Shown here in pieces: positions 50,911-61,715 of a DNA stretch of 64,000 nucleotides. Position 1 is the first letter of the stretch; each line of letters opens with the position of its first letter. Below the pieces are notes generated by a model, which worked only from the letters and a program-made list of their open reading frames with translations, ran no database searches and was not told the origin of the DNA. The DNA comes from Pyropia yezoensis. Lineage: Eukaryota > Rhodophyta > Bangiophyceae > Bangiales > Bangiaceae. The position numbers and the translations under genes are program-made. The stretch covers positions 17,055,816 to 17,119,815 of the forward strand of contig CM020619.1 of assembly GCA_009829735.1 (NCBI GenBank). Reading direction: 5' to 3'.

Positions 50911-51353
50911 GGGCGGTGGCGGGCGCCGGTGCGGTTGGCGCGGTACCCGCGCTGCGCGTGTACGGGCGATGGTACATCTGGGGGGGGGGGTGCGTGCGTG
51001 GTGTGTGGGTGTCGTGGGGATGGTGTGGATGTTTGTTTGCCGCCTGGGTTGTTTTGCCTGGCTTACGCCGCAGGCCCCCGACGGTCTACCCAGCTCGTGT
51101 TTTTTTTCCTCTTGTTTCGCTTTGTGCAGAGAGGCCGCGTGGGTGGTGCGTATTGCTGTCGAGCTCCCCCGTTCCTTTCGTGGAACGATCGGTTGGGTGC
51201 CGCTGCGCCGATGCTTTCTTGTTTCGTCTCGGCCCCCTCGCGGGGGGAACCAACAACCTCATGAGGCCCCGGCACCGTCCGTTGCATTTGACACCGTTCG
51301 CGCGTCTGTCAAGGTACGGATAGGAGCTGTGCCCCCACTATCTGTGCGCTGCC
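50911..51353. other. Intergenic space between convergent genes
   Basis: Separates the 3' ends of the HARE-HTH gene and the carbonic anhydrase gene. T-rich patches near 51035-51060 and 51100-51125 on the plus strand could serve 3' end formation of the first gene. No ORF was supported. Confidence 0.45.
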
Positions 51354-53126
51354 CTACCCCCCCTTGGCTCGCCCGTCGTCCTCTGGCTGCCCCATCCGAT
51401 ACGCCTCACCCACCCCCTTGACGCCCGCCACGCTGACGCCTAGGTCCCGCAGCAGCCCGTCGCCAAGCTTATACACCCACCCATGAACGGTCAGGTCGTC
51501 CCCCCGCGCCCACGCGGCCTGCACCGCCCCCGTGGCCGCCACGTTGGCCACCCCCGCCGCCACGTTGAGCTCCACCAGCCGGTCCACACGGGCGGTGTCG
51601 TCGGGGAGGGCGGCCAGCTCGGCCGCCGCCCGCACGCGCACGTCGCGGACGTGGCGGAGCCACGCGTCCAAGAGCGCTCCGTGGCCAGGTGGGTGAAGGG
51701 CGGCGGTAACGCCCGAGCAGGCGTCGTGGCCGACAACGAGGATGTGGCGAACGCGCAGGATGGAGACGGCAAACTCAATGACGGACAGGCAGTTGAGGTC
51801 CTAGGAGGGAGAGATAGATAACGGTTGGGCGATAGCCGACAACAATACAGAAGCGAGCAGATAGGAACATCACGAACCAAACAGCGCGGGTGGCGGGGAG
51901 TAAGAGGAGGCGTCCGAAGGCGTCCGAGCTACCGCAGTCTGACGCGCAAGCACAGTCCCTCCTGCAGCTGGTGGATGTGCCGCAAACCAGCGGCAAGTGC
52001 CAGAGAGCCACCCACACGCCCCCCATCCATCCGAGGAGCAACATGACCGAGGGTTCCACCTCACACTATCCCTCCTTCCCGTCCCCTCAAGAAAACGCAC
52101 CGTGTGGGTGACCACGTTGGCAATGTTGCGGTGCACAAACACCGCGCCCGGCGGGAGGTCGACAATAACATTGGCGGGCACCCGCGAGTCAGAGCCTGCG
52201 CATCACGGCCGTGAGAAGTGAAGATACGACAGGGACAACGACGGCCACAGAAAGGGGGCATGCAGGAGGCAACGCCAGTGCGACGACAGCCACGCCCTTG
52301 AAACAGCTCCACGCTGTCAGTCACCGCAGGGGGCTTCCTCTCACGACTGGCATCTCTCTCCTCTTGCCCATGGCACTACATGTAACCGCGGCGGCAGCAC
52401 CCACGGCGGCCCACCACCACCTTCAGCACCCACTCGCCGACCCGCCCCCCTCCTCAACGTACACCCAATCCATAGGTACTTTGGCCGCTGCAGCGTGGAC
52501 AGCTTTCGAAAGTAGTCAGCGTCGCCATCGCGCATCGCCGCCGCCCAGTGACGGTTGTTTTCAAACAGGTCGTCGAGGCCACCGTCACCTTCGCCGTCGC
52601 CGTCGCCACCACCACGACCGCCGCCGCCAGCCACCGCCGCCGCACCCCTACTCCCCTTCCCCCGCCTCCGACCCGCGGCCATCCCTCGAGGGCCACCGCC
52701 GCCACCCACGGCGGGGCCCACCGTCGCCACCGCTGCCGCCGCCACGGGGCGGGACGCTGCCAGCAGGGACGCCATGCCGAGGGCGCTCGCGGGAACCAAA
52801 CGGCCCGCCACGGCGGTCGCAGCGGCTACGGCACCGCCGCCAGCCGCTGCCGTTGCCACGGGGCCCGCCTGCCAGCCGGCAGCGGCGGTGGCTGCGGCGG
52901 CGGCGGCGGCGGCGGGTGCGGCTACCCCCCCAGGGCCGCCCGTCGCGCCACATCCACACGCGGCCATACCTGAGGTGGGCGCCAGAGGGGTGGGGGTGAC
53001 CAGCCCCCGCGGCGGCGGGCGCCACACCCCCCCCCCCCCCAACCGAGACGAGGTGGCGGTACCACGGCGGAACGCCGCCACGGCGGCGAGCCGCACCGCG
53101 GAGGCAGCGGCGGTGGTGGCGGCCAT
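51354..53126 (-). CDS. Beta-carbonic anhydrase, three exons, transit peptide
   Basis: Beta-carbonic anhydrases interconvert CO2 and bicarbonate with a Cys-His-Cys zinc site, and in algae they feed carbon fixation. Exons read from the sequence are 53126-52463, 52195-52101 and 51800-51354, giving 401 residues. Introns run GTACGT...GCGCAG and GTGCGT...CCTCCTAG, and the reading phase is kept across both. Exon 1 has a 180-residue Ala/Gly/Arg leader (transit-like), then [12 protein letters not shown] and KYLWIG. The junction codon supplies the zinc Cys of C-SDSRVPAN (Asp-Arg dyad present). [10 protein letters not shown] and [14 protein letters not shown] follow, then [13 protein letters not shown] with the zinc His and second Cys, and [13 protein letters not shown] near the end. 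The splice model is my inference, but the match to the family is continuous. The start is the ATG before the leader; the ORF stays open upstream. Confidence 0.9.
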
Positions 53127-53388
53127 GGCGTGGGGGGGGGTGCCAGGCAGGCGTGGCGGGCGGGTACGGAGCTGGGCGGCCAGGGGCGGCGTCGCGGGGT
53201 GGCGTCCCGGCGACGTGACGAAGGAGGCAGGGTGGGGACGGCGGAAAACTGGACTTGCCTTGCAGACGTTGATGCGCCTCTGCCTGGCGAGCGGCACCGC
53301 GGCGGAGATAGACAAGGACCGTGCGTGCGGCATTTGATCCTCGGCACAGCCTGCTGGGATCCGCATCTTCTTGGAGATTTCATCCACG

Positions 53389-53455
53389 GTGCATCTTGAT
53401 TGGATCAATGGAAGCCCCCCTCTCCGAGAGGGGCCTATCAGTGCATCTTGATTGG
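53389..53455. promoter_or_regulatory. Pair of 15-bp direct repeats with CCAAT-type cores
   Basis: GTGCATCTTGATTGG occurs at 53389-53403 and again at 53441-53455, exactly 52 bp apart. ATTGG is the reverse of CCAAT. The pair lies 263-329 bp upstream of the carbonic anhydrase ATG and in the sense of an upstream promoter element. A palindromic CTCTCCGAGAGG lies between the copies. The regulatory role is inferred. Confidence 0.4.
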
Positions 53456-55614
53456 CCAAAAGGAACATTCCATCCAAGCGCGCTGGTGACCTCGCGACCC
53501 CGCCTTCTCTCTTCACGATGACCCGAGAGAAAAAGACTGCCATGCGCCTTTTGCAGGCTGCCCCCACCGCCCGTGGTCGACGCCAAAAAAACAAAGAGCA
53601 CCTGCCCTGCTGGAGATAGAAAGGGACCGAGCATCAGCGGCCCAGTGCCGGCATGGGTGAGGGGGGCAGGAGAGGGCCACAGGGGCCGCGGGGTGGCTGG
53701 AAATGCTGACAAGTGGCCAACCCGTTCTACCGTTCGTAGTAGCACGTGAACGTGAGGGAGTATGGATATGAGGAAGAAGGACCGCCTGCGTATGGCTCGT
53801 ATGGCAAGAAGGTTCGTAACATGTCATCAGACCTGCGCCCCCCGTCCGTTGGCCTGCGGCTACGACCCTCCCCCATTCAATGCACCGGCCTGCTTCTGTC
53901 GCTGGGGAGCTGCCCCTGCAAAGGCTCCCGGGTTAGCGCATGAGGACATACGCGGCGCTATTGTCCCCTCAACCGCCAAGAGCCGCACCTGTGCCTGCAG
54001 ACGACGTCAATGTGTGTGCAGGGAGGACAGATAGGACGGGATCGGTGACGGGGGTCCTCAGTCGGCCGCGGACCCACTGTCGGCGGTGACGGCGGAGGTG
54101 CATGAGTGCAGAGGGGCCCGCTCAAGGGATAGGACGCTTCCACCGCGCTGGCCGCAGCAGAAGAGAAGGCGGCCGCCGTGGTGCGCCGCGGCGGGACTCC
54201 CTTGCCTGCGGCGTCCTTGGATGCAGCCGCGTCTGCGACGGCGGCGCTGGTGAGTGCTGCCGCGACTGGCCACCGTCTCGATGCGAGTCAGAGGGAAGGG
54301 GGCGGCTGTTGCTCGAGACCCGCTGGGACGTATTCACCGACAGCACGACGTGAGTGTCCATCATCGCGATGGACGAGCTGTATACACAGCCTGTGGCCGC
54401 CGCCGCTGTCACTGCTGCCTGAGCTCGCTGCTGCCTGAGCTTGCTGCAGGCGCTCCGCGATGCGATGTCCCCGCTGGGACGGAGGGGGCGCGCGCGAGAA
54501 CCGCTTGCGATACGCAAGAAAAAACACTACAAAAACAGAAAAAATACGAAAAGCGCGGGGGAGCAAGCGTGGTACATACTGTGTGCACGACGGCCGGCGT
54601 AGCGAGAGGGACCGCTCGAGCTGGGGCGCCTCGGACCGCCAGCACCACCCACTCACTACATACCATGCAACATACATGCTGTACAAACGACCGTTCATTA
54701 CATATATATGTATACTTGTCGAAGGCCTCGGGCGCAGCGAGGCGAGCCCCCGGTCGCGCCGTTTCAGTCCCCGGAGGAGAGAGAGCGCACGCCCTCTCCA
54801 GCGGGCGCCTTGCTGTGTCCTCACTGTAGGACAGACTGTCGGCTGCCCCCCACTTCTTGCCAGCACGGCTGTAAACCGCAGGGGGGTCAACGTCAGCAAT
54901 TTGCGGTGTTCCTGTGTCCCCCCCCGCCCCTGAGCACCCTGCGCACACCGCGGGAATGCCCCCAGGTGGCGGCTCTAGCTCCGCCCCTGGCGCCACGCTG
55001 CATCTCCGTCGCCAACGCGAATCGACGCCAGGTGGGGCCGCGTGGCCGGCCCCACGGCGGGACATCCGCCGCCCGCCGAAAGGCGGCCTCAGCGAGACGG
55101 CCCGAAGGCTGGCGTCTCCGGTGGGCCCACGCTGTGCTCCTCTCGGTCCCTCACTGCCGCGGGGGGCGCTTCGGGCGGGGCCCGCCTGTGCTGTCTGCCG
55201 GGAGGGCGATAAATCCAGCGTTGGCAACTCAGCGAGGCCCAGCGGAGGCCCGCCTCGCTGGGACCGGAGGATCCCTTTGGTCGCGCCCGGCGCGCGCGCC
55301 GCGCCCACTTCTGGGGGCTGGCCAGGGCGAGTGCCTTCTGCGCTGAGCCAACCGCCCTTTATAGCTCGTCCCCTCGCCGCGCATGCGGCGTTTGGACCAC
55401 CTCGCCATCAACGCCGTCTGCTCCCCTCCGCCGCGTTCGATCGTCTTCCCCTAAGTCTCCGTTCCGCCGGTAGCCTCTCCCCCTCTGGCCCCCGTCCCTG
55501 TACGCGTCTCGCCCCTCTCAACCACCCATCTGTAGTCACTCGTAACCGCCCCTGCCGGTTGTGTCCCCCTGCACTTGACCCTTCCTGCCCCCCTGTCTGT
55601 GGCGGTGACCCGCC
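53456..55614. other. 2.2-kb region without a supported gene
   Basis: Several long ORFs overlap on both strands (for example 54409-55308 minus and 54914-55819 plus), but each is Pro/Arg/Ala-rich with no protein-like pattern. A lower-GC patch at 54520-54725 contains A-rich runs and the palindromic ACATATATATGT. A 16-bp tandem duplication (CTGCCTGAGCTCGCTG type) lies near 54415-54446. C-rich leader sequence precedes the next gene from about 55480. Confidence 0.45.
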
Positions 55615-55697
55615 ATGTTGCTTCTGCCCCTTACCGTCGCTCACGCGGTGGGCCAGGCCCTCGCGGGCGTCCACGTCCCCGGCCACCATCGGCGCCA

Positions 55698-55729
<32 letters not shown>

Positions 55730-56382
55730 ACGGCGTCCCCCTCCGGCGCGCGTCCATCGATGGCGGCAGCCGGCCGCGGCGGCCGACCGCCGACGCCCGC
55801 CCCCGCCGCCCTTCGGTAGATGACACGCGGCTGCCCCGGCAGCCGCCGCCGCCGTCGTCGCGGCCGCGGCGGTCTTCGATCGACGCACCCCCCGCACGGA
55901 TGCCCATGACTGCCGTGGCCAGCGCCGCGGCGGCCGCCTCTTCCGACCGCCGCCAGAGCGCGGCGGCCGCCGCGCCGCCTCCGCACCGCCCCGCCGGCCG
56001 GCGGTCGTCGGTCGACGGCCGGCCGTCGGCGGCGGGGAGAGGCGGCTGGCATGCGCCCCCGCGACCGGCGGCGGCCCAAGTAGCTGTCGTCGGCAGGCTC
56101 GGGGGTGGCGACGACGGCTCACCCCTGCCCGGCCGCAACTCGTTTGACCGGGCGCCGACCAAGACGGAGGTCCGCGCGTGGGCGGGCGGCCCCGAGCCTG
56201 GCCGCGCCCGCCGGGCGTCGATTGAGGTGGGCGGCGTCGCCGCGGGCCGCGCGCGTGGCGCTGCGACGGCGGCCGCGGCGGCGGCCCCGCCGCCCGCGCG
56301 CCGCACCCGTGGCGCGCGAGCGGCGGCGGCAGTGGCCAGGGGCCGCCGCTTTGTCGGCGGGGGGGGTGGGGTGGTGGCCTGA
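55615..56382 (+). CDS. Small protein with repeated RRxSxD sites
   Basis: 255 residues from the ATG at 55615. The first 20 (MLLLPLTVAHAVGQALAGVH) are hydrophobic and could be a signal or membrane segment. A poly-Gly run follows, then seven sites of one kind: RRASID (S47), RRPTAD (T58), RRPSVD (S67), RRSSID (S88), RRSSVD (S132), GRNSFD (S176) and RRASIE (S202). RRxS with a following hydrophobic and acidic residue is a classic basophilic kinase site (PKA/AGC or CaMK type). The rest is Ala/Pro/Arg-rich and disordered. The recurrence of the whole motif argues that the ORF is real and not a GC artefact. The protein family is unknown. Confidence 0.6.
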
Positions 56383-57281
56383 GCGAGGTGCGTGCCTGCC
56401 GGTGGGGCCCCAGCCGGCATGAGCCCCCGCCCCCCGACGCTGTCTGTGGCTACCCAGAGCGCCGTCGGGGATGTATCTTTTTTGCTGGGCCATTCTGCCT
56501 AGCGCTGGCGGCGAACCGGTTTATTTTCTCTTTGGACTGTGTGAAGCTTCCGTTCGTTACCCTTTACGTGCAGGGCGTCGCTCTTTTCTTGCGTTTTGTA
56601 TATATCCACGGGGCCGCAGGGCGCCAAAGACCATGCACTTTAAGTGGGGCCGCGAGGCGTACATGAAAAGCAAGGCAGGCACCGCGGCGTCGTCTGCCGG
56701 CCCTATGGGCAGGAGCAGAGCACGCCACGGGTTTCCCGCCGATGGCCGTGGGGGCGGCAGAATGAAAGGACGGGGGCCGCGGGGTGTTGCCTGGAAGAGG
56801 AAGGCGGGTTATGTCGTCTTCATGGAGGGGGGGTTCGGGCGCGTCCCCCCCCTGTGCGACGCTTCCTCATAGGCGCACATGCACGGGGGCGGCGGTGAGG
56901 TTTGGGGGCGGGGGGGGTGGGGTCTTGGCGAGTGACTGGATCGGTGTGAGGGAGCGCCGCGCGAGAGGAACACAGCAGAGACGGAGGCGTCTTCGTGCCT
57001 GCGTCGTCTCCTTCGTTCGTTGTCCTACATAGCCATTTAGGCACCTACTTCCACCACTCTTCGTCTCTGACAGCAACGCGGGCCGCGACCGGCCGGCCGG
57101 CCGGGCGGCTTCCCAAAGCCGCTCTCGCGAGGATACGCGCGCTGAGCCGGCTCTGGGGCTAGCCCGTGATCCCTCATGTAGTTCGCCTCCCCAATGGAAT
57201 CACGCGCGCTCCTGCGTCCCGACGCCCGTCCCTTCTCATTGCCTTGGCCCCCCCTCCCCCACCCCCCCCCCCTTCCCCATC
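56383..57281. other. Intergenic region
   Basis: A T-rich stretch at about 56465-56610, just after the RRxSxD gene, is likely its 3' untranslated end. The rest is GC-rich with C runs shortly before the ATG at 57282. No other gene was supported. Confidence 0.4.
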
Positions 57282-59096
57282 ATGAGCGTCCGCCTTTGGC
57301 GACTGCTGGTGGCCGCCGCCGCCGTTGCGGCGGCAGCCGCGGCTGTACGGCAGTCCGCCCCCCCCGCGGCCATTGACGTGGCCCTGGACGCGGTGGCAGC
57401 CGCCCGGTGGGGGTGGCGGCCGCCCCCCCGAGCTCCCCCCCCCCCCCCCACGGCTGCCCGCCCACGCGGTGGTAGCAGCGCTGGCAGCGCCGCTGGTGGC
57501 GGCCACCCCGGGGGTGCCCCCCGTCGTGGCGGGCCTGTCGGTGGTGGTCGTGACGCGGCGGGGGGGGGGGGGGGCGCCGCCGTACCTATCACTTTGGCAC
57601 GACGGGGGCGGTGGGGGGCGGACGAGCCGGGGGGGGGCACGCCCCACCGACACGACCCGCTACGAGCTGGGTTCCATCAGCAAGGTCTTTACGGCCCTGC
57701 TGCTGGCACGGGCGGTGGCGTCGGGGGCGGTCGCCCTCGGCACGCCCGTCAAGGCGCTGCTGCCCGCCGGCGGGGCGCTGCCGCCCCCCCACGGACAGGC
57801 AGTGACGCTCCGGCACCTGTCCACCCACACCTCGGGTCTGCCCCGTATGCCACCCACCACCCCCTGCGCACGCGGGGTGGGCGCCTACTCGACGCGCCGG
57901 CTGCACCTGCCGTCCAACCCGTTTGTCCACCCCCCCGGCACGGCGTTTGAGTACTCCAACTTTGCCCCGTCGGCCTGCTGGGCGTGCTGCTCCCCCGCGG
58001 GACGGGCGCGCCGTCGGTGGCGGTGGCGTTGCGGCACCACCTGTTCGTACCCCTCCACATGCCCACCGCCGCCGTCCCGGTTGTCCGCGGCGACGGCGGC
58101 GGCGCCACGGTGGGCCTCCCAGGCGGTCAGGCCACCCCCCACAGTGCCGACGGGGAGGCGGTGCCGCCCATCCCTTTGTCCAACATGCTGGCCGGCGCGG
58201 GCGCCGTGGCCGCCTCTGTGGCCGACCTCGCCGCGTTTGCCACCTTTGTGTTGAACGCGTCGGCGGTGCCCCCGCACGGCGGCGTCACGGCCGCCGCGGC
58301 CGAAGCGGCCGCCGGCCGGCGCAACGACACGGGCGACCGCGGCGGCAGGGAGGACGCGGCCGCCACACTGCGGGCGGCCCTCCGCCTGACCACCACCCCC
58401 CAGACCTACACGGCGACCGGCCGAGCGGTCCGCGTCTTTGGCCCCGCCCGCCGGGACCGTCAGTGTCTGGGCCTGGGGAGACACCCGCCGGGGCGCCCGC
58501 CCGGGACTGCCGGGGGTGCTCTACCACGCGGGCCGCACCCCCGGCTTGGCCTCCTTCCTGTCAGTGGACGTGCTACGGGAGGTGTCGGTGGGCGTGCTCG
58601 GCTCCACCGCCTCCCCCGCGGTGGCCGCCCTGGCCGCCCACCGCGGGCACCCCGCAGTGGGAGTGGGGTGGGGCATTTGGCGACGGCCGCGGCAGCGGCG
58701 TGCCGCCGACCCCGCCCGCGCCGCCCCCGTCGGTGGTCCAGCCGGCGGCGGCGCTGCACCGCCCCGCCGGCACTTACCGCTACGGCAGCGCCACCGCGCG
58801 GGTGTGGGTGGACGGGCAGCCGCCGGTGCTGTGGGCGCGGCCCGCCGCCGGCGTGGGCCAGCTGCGGCTCTACCCCGCCGACGGTGGCGGCCTGTGCTTC
58901 ACCGCCTGCTCGTCGGGCGCGCGAGTGGCATTTTGGGAGGTGCCCGGCTGGTCCAGTGGTGGGGGGGGCAGTCGTGCGGCAGGCGGGGGTGCCCCTGCCG
59001 CTGTGGTGCCGGAGGGTGGGGGCGGGAGGGGGGAGTGGGTGGCGCGCCCGAGTCGAGGAGTGGGTCGTCGACGCCCTGCTCCGCATCGCTGGTTGA
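57282..59096 (+). pseudogene. Beta-lactamase-related serine hydrolase, frame-disrupted
   Basis: Proteins of this family (class C beta-lactamase, LACTB and esterase relatives) use a Ser-x-x-Lys nucleophile. A signal peptide opens the gene ([20 protein letters not shown]). After a C run near 57440 the reading continues in another frame with YELGSISKVFTALLLARAV (SxxK = SISK), LRHLSTHTSGLPRMP and PGTAFEYSNFA (the YxN motif). Near 57970 it moves again: LLGVLLPRGTGAPSVAVALR, FVPLHMP, then LSNMLAGAGAVAASVADLAAF. Further changes near 58445, 58670 and 58960 lead to YHAGRTPGLASFLSVDV (third motif HAG), then AGTYRYGSATARVWVDGQPP, and VEEWVVDALLRIAG before TAG/TGA at 59096. All catalytic motifs survive, which argues for indel errors or recent decay and against an old relic. 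Some changes are not at long homopolymers. Confidence 0.75.
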
Positions 59097-59708
59097 TTAC
59101 GGACGCCGTGGCTGTGGGTGGCGCTCGACGCGCTCCCTTGCTGTGCCACCCGGATGAGATGGCTCACGTCTGACACGCGCGGGGCCGCGGCGATGCCACA
59201 ACCGACGACGCGCTGGCCGGGGTTCGCCCCTCGTCGGCGCCTGGCACGGCCGCCATTCCATCCACCGCGGGCTCATCGGCATGCTGACAAACTACGTCCG
59301 CTGCAGCCTGCTGATACGCAGCGGGGGGCTGCCAGCCGGTGGGTGCGGGGATGGCTTGTGGGGGCTGGGTGCGCGCGCTGGCAGGGAGCGGGGGGCGGGG
59401 GGTGCGGGGGGCGGCAGCTCCACGGGGGGGACATGCGGCGGTCTCCTTCCCTCACTGGAGCGCCGAAGCTGCCCCGCCCCATAGCAACGAGCCAACAGGT
59501 GCCCTTGTGGCTTGCAGCTGCAGCGCCGCGGGACCGGGCAAAGTCGACAGCGGCGGAGTCCGTCACGGGGCGTCGGCCGGGAACCTCCCGGCGTGTCCCC
59601 CAGGCTGGCGCCCCCGGCCACAGCCGGCGGGGCGCGCGCCCGCCCCACGTCGCCTCCCGCCGCGGGAGGGGCTGACATGCCCTCCCCGTCGCTGCCGCGA
59701 TCCGGGTG
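59097..59708. other. No gene seen
   Basis: Both strands are open over most of this stretch and neither gives recognisable protein. The minus-strand ORF 59273-59962 is mostly Ala-rich helix followed by Pro/Arg-rich sequence. Confidence 0.4.
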
Positions 59709-60431
59709 ATGCCGATCGTTTCCCCTTCTGCTGCTGCTTCTGCTGCTTTTGCTGCTGCCACCATCGGCGCCACCGCCGCAGTCATCGGCTCGCCCACCAC
59801 CGCCCCTGCCACTGACGCTGCCACTCCCGCCGCTGCCACCGCTGACGCTGACGCTGCCGATGCTGCTGCCGCCGCGGATGCACCTGCGATTGTCGGTGCC
59901 ACGCCCGCGGCGGGCGGCGCGGGCGGCAGCGGCGAGGCGGCCGCCACGGTAGCCGCCCCCAACGCCCCCCTGCCCGGCGGGCCGCCGCGCTGGCACGCGG
60001 CCTGGTGGACGGACAGGGTGGCGGGTGGGGGCTGGGGGGGCGGTGGGCTGGGATTGCTGACGAGGGAGGTCCCTGCCGGGATAAGCAGGGGCGGGTGGAG
60101 GGATTTAGTGGGTGGAGGGTTTCAGGAGGCCCCTGCCAGGAAAAGAAGGGGTGTGGGTGGCGGGAGTGAAGACGGCGGGGTGTGCGAAGGCGGGGGAGGG
60201 AGGGAGTGGGGGGGGGGTGATGACAGGGAGGGGAGGTGCGCGGGGGGGCGGTGGGAGAGGACAGGGCGGCCGCCCTCGGCGGGGCAGATGGCGCCGTCGG
60301 GGGCGCCGGCGGCCGCAGCGGTGACGGCGTCACCGTCGAAGGCACCCGCAGCGTCGTCGGCGCGCGGGGGCAGAGGAGCAGGGGGGCGAGGGGGGGGAGG
60401 AGCGCCGCGGTGTCAACCCGTCCATGGCTGA
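59709..60431 (+). CDS. Questionable Ala/Thr-rich then Gly-rich ORF
   Basis: From the ATG at 59709 the first 85 residues are almost only Ala, Thr, Asp, Val and Pro (MPIVSPSAAASAAFAAATIG), followed by Gly-rich sequence. No motif is visible apart from a possible N-terminal hydrophobic segment. The minus strand is open across the first half with a similar Ala-rich product, so the coding strand is uncertain. It is listed because it is the only sizeable candidate between the hydrolase gene and the ankyrin gene. Confidence 0.22.
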   Translation: MPIVSPSAAASAAFAAATIGATAAVIGSPTTAPATDAATPAAATADADAADAAAAADAPAIVGATPAAGGAGGSGEAAATVAAPNAPLPGGPPRWHAAWWTDRVAGGGWGGGGLGLLTREVPAGISRGGWRDLVGGGFQEAPARKRRGVGGGSEDGGVCEGGGGREWGGGDDREGRCAGGRWERTGRPPSAGQMAPSGAPAAAAVTASPSKAPAASSARGGRGAGGRGGGGAPRCQPVHG

Positions 60432-61715
60432 GGCGGGGGGTGTCTCGACCAGACGAGCCGGGGATGGAGGGCGGCCCTCTGTGTGTACATACATACGTAG
60501 GTACCGCTTCGGTGTGGGGCATGGGGGCGGCAGACGGGGAAGAGGGCGGCGCAGCGTAGGGGCCGCAAGGGGCATCGATGCACAGCGGAACCAGTCCACA
60601 CGGTATGAAAAAAGAGGGACCGGCCAAGCAGAAAGGGTGTGGGTTGGCCAACCCACCACGCTGGGGTCCCGGCCGGGGGGGGGGGAGCCCGGTGAGTCCA
60701 GGACGTGTCCGGCTGTGGTTTCCCCCCATCGACGGGCCATCAAAGATGGTGATGAGCACCATGATGCGACGATGGCGACAATGACCACGAGAGCCCCGGC
60801 CAGTAGTCGTGCGATGACGTGGTAAGTGGGGTCCCTGGCGTACAGTGTGCACAGCACACGCCGAGCAGAGTTAGTGGCGGGCAGCCCAACCGATATACGT
60901 ATGTACAGTAGCGCGTCGGCTCCAACAATGACCCCGTCACCCGATGCTGGAAGGAGCTTCCATTGACACGTCCTCGTTCAACCATGAATCGACAGAACAG
61001 CCTCTGGCGCGCCCTCGGCTTGTGATGCGCTGGCGCGCTGGCCAGCCCAGCCGAGAGCACACGGCGCTGAGCGCCGTGGCCTGCCCGCCAGCGCACGCGC
61101 GCCCGGGCGGGCGGGCCTCCCCCCCCCCCCCCTTGTTGCGACAACAGGACGGTACTGTATGTGGCCCGCGCCCGAGGCGCGTCGGGGACGCGGCCACGGG
61201 CGTGTGTGACCAAAGGAGAGGGCCTTGTTTGGCCCCCGCACACAAGGCGGGGTGGGGCACGGCCACGCGCGCCGCGCACCGGCGGCGGTGCCCTCTAAAG
61301 GCCGTTGTGCCGCGACGCCACCCCGGCTGGAGAGGCTGGCCCCCCGACCACCCCCCCCCCCCCCTCACCCATTCCGGTTCTCCCCTCGTCAGCACGCGCC
61401 GTGTGACGACCGCCGGGCGCGCCTGGGTACAGAGTGGCGAGCTGTGGAGGCCGCGTCCTGCTTTGGCGTGGGGGGGCCGGCGTGCGCGCCCCTGACAGAC
61501 GCAGCCGCGGCGTACGCTCGACGGCGGGGGGGGGGGGGGGTGCGGGCGCGTTCGCGTGCCACGAAAACGCTCGCGGCGGCGGCTGGTGGCGGCGGCACGG
61601 TGAGGGGGTGTGGCGAGGGGTGGGTGGGGGGGGACGCGGGGGCGCTGCCGGCAAGGCATCGCGCCAGACACCCTTTTGACCCCGATCGGCGCGGTGTGGT
61701 GCGGTCGGGCACGAC
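60432..61715. other. 1.3-kb region without a supported gene
   Basis: It contains G and C runs of more than 10 bases (near 60676, 61117, 61353 and 61530) and a short repeat of ACATAC near 60490. The last few hundred bases should contain the promoter of the ankyrin gene, but no element is clear. Confidence 0.4.

Noticed and set aside
54409-55308. 299-codon minus-strand ORF and the overlapping 301-codon plus-strand ORF at 54914-55819
   Set aside because: No protein-like pattern and strongly overlapping on opposite strands. They are open mainly because GC-rich sequence rarely forms stops.
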